Source: Endothia cerciana
Taxonomy: Eukaryota; Ascomycota; Sordariomycetes; Diaporthales; Cryphonectriaceae
NCBI GenBank assembly: GCA_026119935.1
Contig: JALRMH010000068.1
Coordinates: 91,705-155,704 of the forward strand
Length of the DNA stretch: 64,000 nucleotides
Reading direction: 5' to 3'
The position numbers and the translations under genes were made by a program. Below are positions 24,008-34,170 of the stretch, piece by piece (the first letter of the stretch is position 1; every line of letters begins with the position of its first letter). The notes beneath the pieces were generated by a model that was not told the DNA's origin, ran no database searches, and was given only the letters and a program-made list of their open reading frames with translations.

Positions 24008-25288
24008 ATGCCATCCGTCTCTACGAGCCCCTGGTCAGAGCCTGCATGGTTGGGGTCCCTGGAATCGCCGTACTACAACGAGTCGCACAGGAAGCTCCAG
24101 GCCTACGCGAGGAAGTACATCGATGAGAATATCATGCCACACGCCCTCTCATGGGAGGCGCAAGGCGACTGCCCGGATGAGGCAAAGGTGTCTTGGATCA
24201 GAACTGGCCTTCCATTCGCAGACGTCCCGGCCAAATACAGGCCACCAGACTTCCAAGCCGTAGCCGGCATCCCTGTGGACAAGCTGGATGTGTTTCACAT
24301 GTTGGTGCTGAACGACGAGGTCAGCCGCTTCGAGGGTGGCGTGGGCATCGCGCTCTCAGGTGCAAACGCCATCGGGCTACCGCCGATTCTCACACGCGGA
24401 ACAGAAGAACAAAAGCAGCGCTGGGTTCCAGGCCTCTTCTTGCGAGAGACTAGTTTCTGTCTGGGGATCACAGAGCCTACCGGTGGCAGTGATGTGGGGA
24501 ATATCCGCACGCAAGCGGTCAAGAGTCAGGATGGCAAATCATATATCGTGACAGGGACCAAGAAATGGATCACAGGGGCGCAGTGGGCATCCCACATGAC
24601 CACAGCCGTTCGGACAGGCGGGCCAGGATACGACGGTATCTCATTGCTGGTCATCCCCTTGTCATCACCCGGTATCGAGATCGAGAAGATTTATAACAGC
24701 GGTCAGAACGCCGGTGGAGCAAGCTGGGTCCGTATGTCTGATGTGGTCGTGCCCGTGGAGAATCTCCTTGGGGACGAAAATGCCGGGTTCAAGTACATCA
24801 TGACCAACTTCAATAAAGAGCGTTTCATCATGGCTGCAGGTTGCAACAGGAAGGCTCGCACATGTCTGAACACGGCACTGGAATACTCGATCAACCGAGA
24901 GACTTTTGGGCAATCACTCATAAGTCATCAGATCATCCGTCACAAGATTGTCACAATTGCAAGGGAGGTTGAATCTCACTGGGCCTGGCTCGAGCAGATT
25001 GCATATCATGTCGGGATTCATGGTTGGCAAGCGGACACGATCGCAGGGAAGATCGCGCTGGCCAAAGTGTCTGGTGGCAGGATTCTCGAATTGGCAGCCA
25101 GAGAAGCCCAGCAGATCATGGGCGGCGTTGCCTATCAGAGGGGCGGTCCAGGAGGCGGAGGGACCGTAGAACAGATCACAAGAGACTTGCGCATGATGGT
25201 AGTGGGAGGCGGTTCAGAAGAGATTCTAGGGGATCTGGCATTCCGACAAGAAGTCAAGGCCTCTCGGAAAAAAGGCGCAATGTTGTAA
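24008..25288 (+). CDS. Acyl-CoA dehydrogenase family protein
   Basis: A flavoenzyme that would introduce an alpha,beta double bond into an acyl-CoA or similar acyl conjugate. One exon, 426 aa from the chosen ATG, close to the family norm. Domains in order: an N-terminal helical part ending in VAGIPVDKLDVFHMLVLNDE; the middle beta domain with FCLGITEPTGGSD (flavin-binding signature) and TGTKKWITGAQWA; and the C-terminal helical bundle with NRETFGQSL and QIMGGVAYQRGG. GGGSEEILGD holds the catalytic Glu position. No peroxisomal SKL-type end or clear mitochondrial presequence is evident with this start; the upstream in-frame extension is polar and unlike a targeting peptide. It resembles the acyl-CoA dehydrogenase-like proteins found in some fungal secondary-metabolite clusters. 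It lies in tandem behind the transporter. Confidence 0.93.
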   Translation: MPSVSTSPWSEPAWLGSLESPYYNESHRKLQAYARKYIDENIMPHALSWEAQGDCPDEAKVSWIRTGLPFADVPAKYRPPDFQAVAGIPVDKLDVFHMLVLNDEVSRFEGGVGIALSGANAIGLPPILTRGTEEQKQRWVPGLFLRETSFCLGITEPTGGSDVGNIRTQAVKSQDGKSYIVTGTKKWITGAQWASHMTTAVRTGGPGYDGISLLVIPLSSPGIEIEKIYNSGQNAGGASWVRMSDVVVPVENLLGDENAGFKYIMTNFNKERFIMAAGCNRKARTCLNTALEYSINRETFGQSLISHQIIRHKIVTIAREVESHWAWLEQIAYHVGIHGWQADTIAGKIALAKVSGGRILELAAREAQQIMGGVAYQRGGPGGGGTVEQITRDLRMMVVGGGSEEILGDLAFRQEVKASRKKGAML

Positions 25289-25782
25289 AAGTAATACGAC
25301 ATTATCACTGATAGAGCAGAGTCTTGTTCTCGGGTTGCAAATTATCATTATTCGACAAATGAATGGAGTTGATATCTCCAGAGGGGGAAAAGTTATGGAG
25401 AGCAAAAAGTAATGGAGAATCAGGGCAGCGGATCCTGGATCTCAACAAGCTGTTCCTGCAAATGTTGCGCGCTACCTCTGTGCTAGTTCCCCATGATGTG
25501 AGTGGGTTTCTGCCGCTCAAATTGAGATTATACAGTTGAACGATCTATGAATAGAGAATTATGGTTTGAAGTAACCTATAAATATATATGAGATTAAAGC
25601 AATTGTGGACCGAAAATTCCCTTACGGCCCGAGTTGACTTTGCAGGTGTACAAGACGATGTAATACAAGACCTATTTGGGCAATGACTGCATGGTATAAT
25701 AGTTTCTGCAGCAATGGAGGACCTCTCGCTTCGCATATCTACACACGTTGCTTCTGAGTGCTTGGCCCAGCAGGCATCCGTT
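25289..25782. other. Intergenic 3' flanks
   Basis: 494 bp between convergent genes. AT-rich, with no supported gene. Confidence 0.5.
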
Positions 25783-28115
25783 TCAGTAGCCCATGACACT
25801 GCGGAAGATCTGCTGTCCCTCCTCGAGCTTCTTGATGCGGTCCATGCGGAAAAGCCTCTCCCGCTTCGTGGCAGGAGGTTCAGCCACGAGAGCCTCGAGC
25901 TTGTCGTCAGACATTTTGACAGCGACCATAGGCGAGAAGATGTTATGAAGACCCCGGACCAGACGACGTTCGACGACCTGAGTTACGACATTCGCAGCGA
26001 AATTCTTTTGTAGCACCTGTGCCCGTAGAAGTTAGAGGCCTGAATTATGACGGATGAGGCAATAAAGAACGCCATAGAGTGATCACCTTATAGATAGCAA
26101 GCAAGTTATCCAATGCTTCCTCGCAGCTAAACTCTTCCATATCTGCGGTGATCAAATCATCCGAGCTCGAGAAGATTTGATCAGGCAGTCCATCAGAATG
26201 GGAAGATGTTTCTTCCGGGTTCTCGTTTCGGTACCGTGCTGCGAGTCTCTCCTGCCGCTTCTTGTGAATCGTATATGTATAGTAGTGATTGTAATTGATA
26301 GGATATTCTTCCCGATCATCAATGAGATTTCTGAGCTCATCTTCGGCTGCTTTTAATCTAGTTTGTGTAGCTTCACGAATGAGGGTCGACCTACAAAGAG
26401 GTCATTTTGTCAGGGAAGTGTTTGTTCTCAAATGTGCTAACCGTACTGTCTGGGTCGGTGACTCACAATCGTTGATACACGTCGCAAGGCGCTAGTTCCT
26501 TCACTAGATCGCGAAGAAAGATATCGCACAACTGATTGATCTGATTGATGTGGAGGCTCGAGGCCTGTTCCCATTTCTCAGACTGCTCCCAGAACAACTC
26601 CGCAATAAGTCGCGGATTGAAGCTTCCTATGAGTTCAGTGCCTCGAGACCGATGAAGCATAGTTTGTGTCCAGCGCATAGCATCCTCCTGAGTCAACATC
26701 TTCGGGTCCTCCAGGTCTAGCTGATATGTGTCCGAGCTGCCTTCGGGTGACTCGACGTCTTCACATTCTGAGAAACTGATGCGATATTTGTGCGCCTTCT
26801 TTCGGAACAAATCTGTGAAGAGGTTGTTGGCATGCTGTATCGCCGCTCTTAGTCTTGCAATGGAAGCTGTCGACTTCAGAGAAAAAGCTCCGTCTGTCCC
26901 ACTCTTGAAGTATCTGTGCTCGTAGTTTCCATTCAAAGCTGCTTTGCAAACCTCGTATAAATCCATGTTCAATTCAGCCAGGAAGGCTCGGCACTCTGTT
27001 GCACTTGAGCGTGAGCTCCCAATGCGCTTCAGAAGAGTCTTGTTCTCCTCCAGAGCGGACTCCAGGTCCTGGCACAGCCGTGGCAGCTCCCTATTCACGT
27101 GCTCAAACAAAAGGCGGCTCAGCCGTACTCGGAGTGCATCGATTCCGACGTTCTCTTTTGACAAGGTGCTGAAGATGGAAGTTGTGAAATATTCGTACTC
27201 AGACTGGTTGCGCTCCTCAAACGAATATTCCCTCTCATCGTATGCACGGTTCTTGACACAATGCCAGCCAAGCTTGAAGAAGACAGTGTCGTTTTGGGCG
27301 AGTTCCAGGAAGGCCTTCTCTGAGCCTGATCCTCGGTCAAGTTTGTCGAGTTTGGTGATCACACCCAGCGTGCGTTCTCCCTGAGGGTCGACCTTTCGAA
27401 CTCTTTGGATGATTCCCTGGTTAGCCGCATCATTGGTTGCGGAAATCACAGCTAGGCAGATTGTGCGAGGTTGCTTGATATAGCGGTCGGTGATCTTGCC
27501 CACTACTTCAATATCTTCCTCAGAGACACCCTTCGTTGAAGAATGTATCAAGCCTGGGATGTCAACTAGAGTGAGCTGGGGTCGTTTTGGACCGGAGATA
27601 TCAATACTGAGAGTATCTGTTGCAAATGCGTTCCCAGAATCGGAGACTCCCATCACCTTCTTGGATCTTTCCATCAATTTAGGCAATTCACTATAATCTG
27701 TGATCGTTTCTGAATACTCTTTCATCTTTGCTTGCTCGTGCTCCGGGCGAGAGCTGTCCGGGATGACGCGAATGGTTAGGCTGCTGGTCGCCTCGCGACG
27801 CAGGCTGATCTCAGTAGCAAACCGTGTACAGAGATTGTCGCTTCGTGGGAATGGAATCTCAGAAAGAGCCTCGAGAACTGAACTCTTGCCAGAAGATTGG
27901 TCACCGCAGACCACGATCTGGGGAAGAGAGAGCAAGCTTTCGAGGCCGCATTTGCGAACCTGGGAGACTGTGTCTAGAACCTGACGCTGCTCGTCGCTCT
28001 GCAGCTGTTCAAGGGATGAATTGGTGCCGATCATGGCTTCTGGAGACGTGGTATTGGTCTCCTGGTCAGAGCTGTGCGAACCGTGAGGCGGTAGCAGCGT
28101 GATACCTTCACCCAT
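25783..28115 (-). CDS. Dynamin/Mx-like large GTPase
   Basis: A self-assembling GTPase of the dynamin superfamily, acting on membranes. Three exons, 28115-26467, 26390-26087 and 26016-25783, give about 728 aa. GTPase motifs: G1 GDQSSGKSS (71-79), G3 DIPG (185-188) and G4 TKLD (254-257). The middle/stalk domain runs from about 300 to 640. The C-terminal GTPase effector domain begins near LDNLLAIYK and continues NVVTQVVERRLVRGLHNIFS. No pleckstrin domain or proline-rich tail is present, so the build is Mx/Vps1-like. The polar N-terminus before the GTPase is short, and no mitochondrial or membrane segment is visible. Filamentous fungi carry many such paralogs of unknown role. The protein is complete. 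Confidence 0.93.
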
Positions 28116-29499
28116 CTTTGCGTTGAATTCTATGATGCATCAGCTTAAGACCCAGTATCCAGGCTGCAGTAGATACCTGGCTATAGGGCGCCCGACCCAC
28201 CGATCAAAGTCCAGCTAGGACTTGTTTCTGATGTGGAGGCTTCCGGGTGGTTGGAATGGAGTTGATGCCTTGAAGAGGTTTATTGACGGACTAACCGAGG
28301 AGATACGGCTAAGTAAGGAGGAGGTGTGGGTAAGCTGAGACTTTGTAGAAGCTTGGACATGATCTCAAATGATGAACGAAGAAAGGCCACAGCTAAACTC
28401 AACCAGATAACTTCGTGTAAAGGACGCAATCCTGTCCCAGCTTGGATGGGAATTTTGCCCCGTCATAGTGCCACTAGCTGATATTACAACTGGCGGGCCT
28501 CCTGCAGTCTCGAATTCCATAGATGCAGATCTCGTTGCCGTTAGGTCGTTCTCGTGCAGACACACGACTTCTTCGGAATGGCAGGTTGTCCAGCCGTGGA
28601 TGGATTGGCTGGAGAACAAGCTTCAGGAATTTGTCTAGGCAATTATTGATATACGTGAATCATATCAGAAACACCTTACCCACATTGCCCAGCAGATGAA
28701 CCTACACTTAACAAACCCCTTGCCTAACTCGTTGCCATTAGGGCAAGAATGCGTTAAAAATAAAAAAACAAAAAAAAAACAATGAGACAAGGCAGCAATC
28801 TTCCAACGTTGGGGCTTGTCGTGATAGAGTGGATGCCGCCGGAGCAGATGTACCGACAGATACTGCTGCTCAGGGAGAAGATACTACAAGATACGAGACT
28901 ACGCCCTTCCTGATTCAGCCGAGAAAGTGGAAGCAGTTATCTGTGGCGACCACTCGTGTGTCGGTCCATCCCGGAAAGCTATCCGAAAGGACTGGGGAAC
29001 TTGAAGCAGCCGGAAATTGGTGTCGAGGACCTGGTCGAGAGATACTTCAGGAAGTGACGAAAACTGACGAGATATTCACCATCGTCAGCCTTCCTACTAA
29101 GGAGCTGAAGACTCGACTTGAAGTGGCTGAGGAGAAATAATAGTGTGCCACATTGCAGATCACAGTATGAGTTCATATCGCATTCCACGTGTGTTCCCTT
29201 TGGAATGCAGTGTTGGTGGCGGCTTGAAGCATCACTCCCTTAACACTTTACCGTATCGTGAAGGGATTATGAATGACTTACTCTAGATTCCAGATCTATT
29301 GATTCCATGTCTTAGAATAAACTGAATGAAACCCCAAAGACCCCCTGAAGAATCTATCAAAAGCTGCGAGACCTGCTGTTCCGCTTGTAACTTATATATA
29401 CCATATACCTTTGATTGAGTGCCCAGCTGCTGCCCTATAGGCCCTCCACCTTAACATCATTCTCATTGTACCGTCCATCCTGTTTTCAAAGTAACCATC
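28116..29499. other. Intergenic with one unassigned 103-codon frame
   Basis: 1.4 kb between divergent genes. A + frame at 28829-29140 (103 aa, hydrophilic, ending KELKTRLEVAEEK) has no recognised domain. Stretches near 28580-28640 (+) also read protein-like for about 15 codons (PWMDWLENKLQEF). These may be remnants, but nothing is firm. Confidence 0.3.
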
Positions 29500-29979
29500 A
29501 TGCCTTCCAAAGCCAAGTCAAAAGGCTGGGCTTTCTACCCTACTTTGCACGAGCATGTGTCGAACCTTCTCGGCAAAAACCAGCTTCATCTTAGCTTCTA
29601 CCCGTCGGATAACACTACGACATGCGTTAAAGAACACGATACCTTCGTTATGGGCACGTTCAAATGCTGCAATCAGGCTTGCCCCTCGGACGGATGGCCG
29701 AGTTTGAAAATCCCTATTACGATACGTATGTACCTTGGGGCAAAGTACAACGCAAAGGTGTATTTTCAGCGCTGCAGACTATGCAAACGTATAGGCAGCC
29801 TTCTTTTAGATGAGGATTCCTACGCAGAGAGGGTTGCATATCGTCTCAAAAAATGGAACGGTGTAAAGATTGAACCAGGAAAATATTCACCGCAAGAAAA
29901 GAAGGGTCCACACAGGAGGGCCTTGTGCGAGGGCTGCAAGGTTGGCCGTTGCAGAGAATTGGAAACATATATCGGGTAG
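29500..29979 (+). CDS. 3CxxC-type zinc-finger protein
   Basis: A compact protein of 159 aa in one exon. It shows the fungal 3CxxC zinc-finger layout: GTFKCCNQACPSDGW (about residues 51-65), AKVYFQRCRLCKRIG (about 87-101) and a terminal RALCEGCKVGRC. YRLKKWNGV sits between the second and third Cys pairs, as is usual. Animal relatives include the receptor-transporting and TRP-associated proteins, but fungal members have no assigned function. No signal peptide. The start is the first in-frame ATG, after a leader with TATATACC elements. It lies about 1.4 kb from the divergent dynamin-like gene. Confidence 0.88.
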   Translation: MPSKAKSKGWAFYPTLHEHVSNLLGKNQLHLSFYPSDNTTTCVKEHDTFVMGTFKCCNQACPSDGWPSLKIPITIRMYLGAKYNAKVYFQRCRLCKRIGSLLLDEDSYAERVAYRLKKWNGVKIEPGKYSPQEKKGPHRRALCEGCKVGRCRELETYIG

Positions 29980-30202
29980 GAAGGATACCACTTTCACTGG
30001 CCTCGCTTGACTGAGCTTTATGCATGTTTATTATACGAGTCTATCGGGATGGTCATCCTTACGGGAACATTACATCATCTAGGCAAGATGAAAATGGAAG
30101 ACGAGAGGTATGAACATGTCAGAACACGGGGATTAGAGCTATAGAGCCAACTCTGGTGACCTTAATTTTCGTCCCTTCCAATGGCGAAACACCGGAGGTC
30201 CA

Positions 30203-30244
30203 GTCGCCCAGCCCGCGGCGCAAGTCGGGCACGGGCTGGGCGGC
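30203..30244. repeat. GC-rich inverted repeat (hairpin)
   Basis: GCCCAGCCCG at 30206-30215 pairs perfectly with CGGGCTGGGC at 30232-30241 across a 16-base loop. C30205-G30242 and G30203-C30244 extend the stem around one T-G wobble. It is an isolated GC-rich island in AT-rich DNA. It could act as an RNA terminator, regulator or remnant; its function is unknown. Confidence 0.6.
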
Positions 30245-30372
30245 CGGAGGCCGACTGCAGTGACCGCTCTTGGTGGCATGAGAGTTCCCGTGGCTGTGTC
30301 ATTCAGTACATCATGCCATATATGCTGATTAAGGGACTATGATGCAGCGGCATAAGGAGGAACTCGTACCTT

Positions 30373-30720
30373 TCAGACATGCCACGCGCTGTGAGTCGAA
30401 AATTCCTTGTACGTCTGATCCAGGTGGTCCTCGCCCGCGATGACCTCACATACCTGTTCAACCACGTCCTGTCGCTTCTCTTGCAGACGATGAGTCTCCT
30501 CTAACGCAAGCGTTGACTTCGGCTTCAAGGCTTCGATTGCCTCCTCCTGAGGTCAGGCTCTGGGGTGGAAATCAACGAGAAGACGTCTGAAGGTCGGGCT
30601 CTTTCAAGTACGACCACAACGCTCTCTGCAATAAACGGGCATCGTCTACATGTCAACTTACTAATCGCGATCTCTTGGACTACGGGGTATATTGAGCAGA
30701 AGCATAGTAGTATGTCCTGA
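30373..30720 (-). pseudogene. Possible decayed gene fragment or unannotated last exon
   Basis: From 30552 to the TGA at 30375-30373 the minus strand encodes about 59 residues of helical, charged sequence (STLALEETHRLQEKRQDVVE, later ending TYKEFSTHSAWHV). It looks like a genuine protein C-terminus. A CTCAG acceptor precedes it at about 30547. Upstream, other frames also look coding (DDARLLQRALWSYLKEPDL; IYPVVQEIAISKL) but do not join without shifts. No start or family was recognised. It could be a gene remnant or the end of a small intron-rich gene. Confidence 0.35.
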
Positions 30721-31261
30721 AAAGGGCTGCCCGCGACTTTTAACCTGCATGATCTCGGTTGGTACGATGCAGTGGCTTCGTTTATGCTTAGTACTACCTA
30801 GGTATCAACGGCTCTTCTTAGCTTGTTATAATAGGAAGAGAGAATTCATTTCAAGTAGCAGACATGTATGGCCCGCTGTCCTTTACACTACTGTACTATG
30901 TAATGCTCGAGTCACTGGCGTGATTCTGAATTAAAGTGGGTTATCTGCGTCATTGTTACAATTGTGGATTGTGTGGCGACAAGACGACGATCATTACGTT
31001 GTGACCGACTGCACGTCCACGTACCATAGTAGTAGGTAAATATGTCTGTAAGCTCAGAATTCCAATTTTTTTTCAAGCAGCACCTTAGATTTTTCAACTT
31101 CTACCACATATCAATTGACATCAAGGAGACTTTTGTACACCGAAATATTCACTTAAACTTTTCACGAGATCGACGAACAAGATCACGACATATCCCAACA
31201 AAGACCTGACAACTTAAAGGACAATTCAATAGGCTCCGACAACGCCACTCGAAGGGACACA

Positions 31262-31810
31262 ATGGGAGCAGCCGATCGGCCCAAGTTCGAAGCCATATCG
31301 GGGCAGGCAGGCACACAACGCGGTGCGGACCGGGACTACGTCTTGTCAAAGGAGGAAGTGCGAAATCTGAGGAAACCAGGTCAGGCGCTCGTGCATCATG
31401 AAGGGGTCGAGGAGCACCGAGACTTAGTGACACCCGCGCACTCGGCGGCCGAGAATGCTCGAAACTACGACGAAGCGCCTCCCAGTCAGCCTGGCCCCGA
31501 CTACTCCGCAGGGAGGCCGGCTTTCACCAGAGGAGTCTCTGTGATGGACAACACAGCGTTGGTATCTGCAGAGCCTACACCTACCGTTGAGGACTCCAAC
31601 CCTATGGCGGCTGCTTTTGTGAAGGGCACAGGAGGAGCCCGGCAGAGGGAATCATATCTACCGGATCTGGACATCAGGGATGCAGACGTGTATGGATCCA
31701 ATGCGTTCGAAGAGGAGCCAGAGCATGAGATTAATGCACACGACGAGCTCGGACCGACATTATCGCGTCAAGAGACCGAAAGGGGCACAGACAATCCTGA
31801 CAGCTTGTAG
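31262..31810 (+). CDS. Hydrophilic, probably disordered 182-aa protein
   Basis: Single exon of 182 aa, rich in Glu, Asp, Ala, Pro and Gly. No hydrophobic core, signal peptide or membrane segment is present. Features include a KEEVRNLRKPGQALVHHEG segment and an acidic C-terminus. The ATG is preceded by a long AT-rich leader. I do not recognise a domain. It lies 663 bp upstream of the ATP-grasp gene on the same strand, so co-regulation is possible but unsupported. The whole length is open and codon use looks gene-like. Confidence 0.6.
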   Translation: MGAADRPKFEAISGQAGTQRGADRDYVLSKEEVRNLRKPGQALVHHEGVEEHRDLVTPAHSAAENARNYDEAPPSQPGPDYSAGRPAFTRGVSVMDNTALVSAEPTPTVEDSNPMAAAFVKGTGGARQRESYLPDLDIRDADVYGSNAFEEEPEHEINAHDELGPTLSRQETERGTDNPDSL

Positions 31811-32473
31811 GGATGGTGAGAAATTCTGGTTCAGCTTGCCTATGACCTCACAGCACAGTGTATGGGGTACAAGTCAAATGTTGGCAAGAAAAGAAAGATA
31901 TCATACCACTTCAAATGATGACCAGGTCTCCAAGATTAACACATGTAGTCAATTCGTGGGCATCACTGTTGTATCGAACCAACTCTCGGAAGAGTCGCTG
32001 AGGCGTGGCTGGGTTGAAATTGGACTGAGCGAGGTGAACATCCACCGACCGACCCGTCAGGCAATACGAAAAAAATAACAAATAAGTACCAATTCAAGAG
32101 ACGAATGTTCTTAGCCCAATTATTCGAAGATGCTATAATTTCCAAAAACAAACGCCGACATCGGGGGAGACAACGCAATACTTGCTGACAGATATGCGGC
32201 TCTTTAGCGGTGAGTACAATGTCATCTCACACTCATCCTGAATCACCGTTTCTGGTCTCGTGCTTGACTACTGATGTTACTAGTGTACTCGTAGATTACT
32301 CACATGATTTCGTCAGAAAGCATTGGCCCCCAGGCGAGGATTGTAATAAAAAGGGCGTTGGCAAACCCGCGCCCGAGGCTCCAGAGCTCACATAAAACAC
32401 GGCAGTCCCGTTCCCAGCTCTGTCCACTCTGAGTCGTTTTAAAGCCTCAGTTACAGCCTCGTCTACACAGACT
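31811..32473. other. Promoter region of the ATP-grasp gene
   Basis: 663 bp, AT-rich. No additional gene is supported. Confidence 0.5.
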
Positions 32474-33895
32474 ATGCCTACAATGATAACGAGAACTCCC
32501 AGTTTCACAGAATACCCTGGGCTGAACGACGCAGCCCTCGCAATGCAGCTCAAAGGAACCGCGCAACAGAATCACTTACCGCCAAAAGACAGGCCCAATA
32601 TCATTCGCCTTGACACTACCTTGGCTGATCTCTACCGGGAGAATGGCATACCCGGTCCCTTCATCGTCACCATGTATTGCGTCTTCAGCCACATGGACCT
32701 ACATCCGGCATTCCCCCGCGAGCTCGTCTATCCCGAGGACGAGGAGCCCGTCCCGTACTCCGACAACGAGCTGGAGATTGCGAGGTTGAGGAGGGTCATT
32801 TTGGGCCTCAAGCCTCTGCGCAGAGCTTTTGGATTGGGCAACATGGATGTGGTCTTTTTCACCCCCAACATCACGGAGGCCGGGATGCATAAGGCCGTGT
32901 CGCAGCTGGCCCCGGATCAACGGCACCGACCAATAATCATAGATCTGGATGAAGGCAATCCATTTGAAAAGCTGAGGGAGGCCAGCAAGGGCAGGAAGCT
33001 ACTTTTCTGGCGACCACAGGCGTGGATGGACGGCCACGACTGCCTCCTTGATCCGCGGGAGATGTTCGATGTCAACTCCAAAATGTTTCTCGTCACATCC
33101 GGAATCCACACGCCAAAGTCTGAGGTTCTCGATCTACAGTCTATCTGCCTCGACGATCAATCTTGCATCTTGCGGACCAGACCTCTCCCGTTCGTAGTCA
33201 AGCTCTGCCGGGCCGGCTGTGGCTTTGGCACGTTCATCGTCAAGACCGAGACGCAGAGAGAAGACATGGTTGCGTCGATGGCCATGTACAAAGCCCGCGG
33301 TACGACGGAGGTACTTCTATCGCAGTATATCGATCTCGTACTGGATTTGAGTGTTCATTTCGTCGTAGGGGCTCCTGGGACTGCTCACGATCGGAACAAC
33401 CCCTTAATTATGGGAATCACGGTCCAGACGCTCACCGCTGGTGGAAAATGGGCTGGCGGTCACATTGACTACAGCAGACAGGAAGAGCTCCAAAAGTTGA
33501 TATGGGAGACTGTGCAGGATACCACTCGCAGACTGCCCGAGTCTTTCATGGGCTGGGCTGGTGTGGACATCGTGGCGGACATGGAGGGGAAGCAGTGGGT
33601 GGTCGACCTCAATGCCCGGTTCACAGGCTCTATGCCCATCTGCCTGATGTCTGGTCATTTCTGGGGGGAAAGGGGCCTGCCTTTGGCCCAATTCGCGGCT
33701 GTGGAATATCGCGGCTCGGCTGATGATATCTATAGCCGGCTACAGCCTCTGGTGGCGACCGGCCAGGTCGTTGTTACCGCGACGGCAGAGATTGGGAGTG
33801 ACGACAACATGGCAGATGTCGTCTGGGGGGGCAAGGATACTGTAAATCTAGGAGAGGTTGGGGGTTGGATTAGAGATAGACTTGCGCAAGCATGA
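32474..33895 (+). CDS. ATP-grasp domain protein (solid-state culture-specific type)
   Basis: A single exon of 473 aa. The C-terminal half has ATP-grasp features: PFVVKLCRAGCGFGTFIVK (ATP-binding Lys and glycine loop, about residues 237-255), YIDLVLDLSVHFVV, and GWAGVDIVADMEGKQWVVDL followed by NARFTG. The last provides the metal-binding acidic/Asn site. Such enzymes ligate a carboxylate to an amine or thiol with ATP. The N-terminal half is a pre-ATP-grasp region with DVVFFTPNITEAGMHKAV. The layout recalls the fungal proteins named solid-state culture-specific ATP-grasp domain protein, whose substrates are not known to me. No signal peptide. The product is complete. Confidence 0.85.
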   Translation: MPTMITRTPSFTEYPGLNDAALAMQLKGTAQQNHLPPKDRPNIIRLDTTLADLYRENGIPGPFIVTMYCVFSHMDLHPAFPRELVYPEDEEPVPYSDNELEIARLRRVILGLKPLRRAFGLGNMDVVFFTPNITEAGMHKAVSQLAPDQRHRPIIIDLDEGNPFEKLREASKGRKLLFWRPQAWMDGHDCLLDPREMFDVNSKMFLVTSGIHTPKSEVLDLQSICLDDQSCILRTRPLPFVVKLCRAGCGFGTFIVKTETQREDMVASMAMYKARGTTEVLLSQYIDLVLDLSVHFVVGAPGTAHDRNNPLIMGITVQTLTAGGKWAGGHIDYSRQEELQKLIWETVQDTTRRLPESFMGWAGVDIVADMEGKQWVVDLNARFTGSMPICLMSGHFWGERGLPLAQFAAVEYRGSADDIYSRLQPLVATGQVVVTATAEIGSDDNMADVVWGGKDTVNLGEVGGWIRDRLAQA

Positions 33896-34170
33896 CCGAC
33901 ATTACATAAATCAGACAGCCGTCCTACTTTCTTACACTTTACCTGGATTCCAGCTTATAGAAACGTGAGGATAGTTTTTTAGATACTCTAGGGGTCTCGT
34001 GGGATTCCCACGTCGTGAATTACTCCCTAGCATCATACCAATGTAACATCTTAAATTGTGATGAGTTTTCCCGAGGGCCGTCCTGCTTGGTCCCAGCTAT
34101 TTCACTCGCAATCAGGCTGACCTAGGCATCTGAAGCTGAAAACCAAAAATGTTTACTCCAGGATCAGCGA

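Larger units (their letters stand above)
29980..31261. other. Intergenic with hairpin and coding remnant
   Basis: 1.28 kb between two + strand genes. It contains a GC-rich hairpin and a minus-strand coding-like segment, both listed separately. The right part (30720-31260) is AT-rich and presumably holds the promoter of the 182-aa protein gene. Confidence 0.5.
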
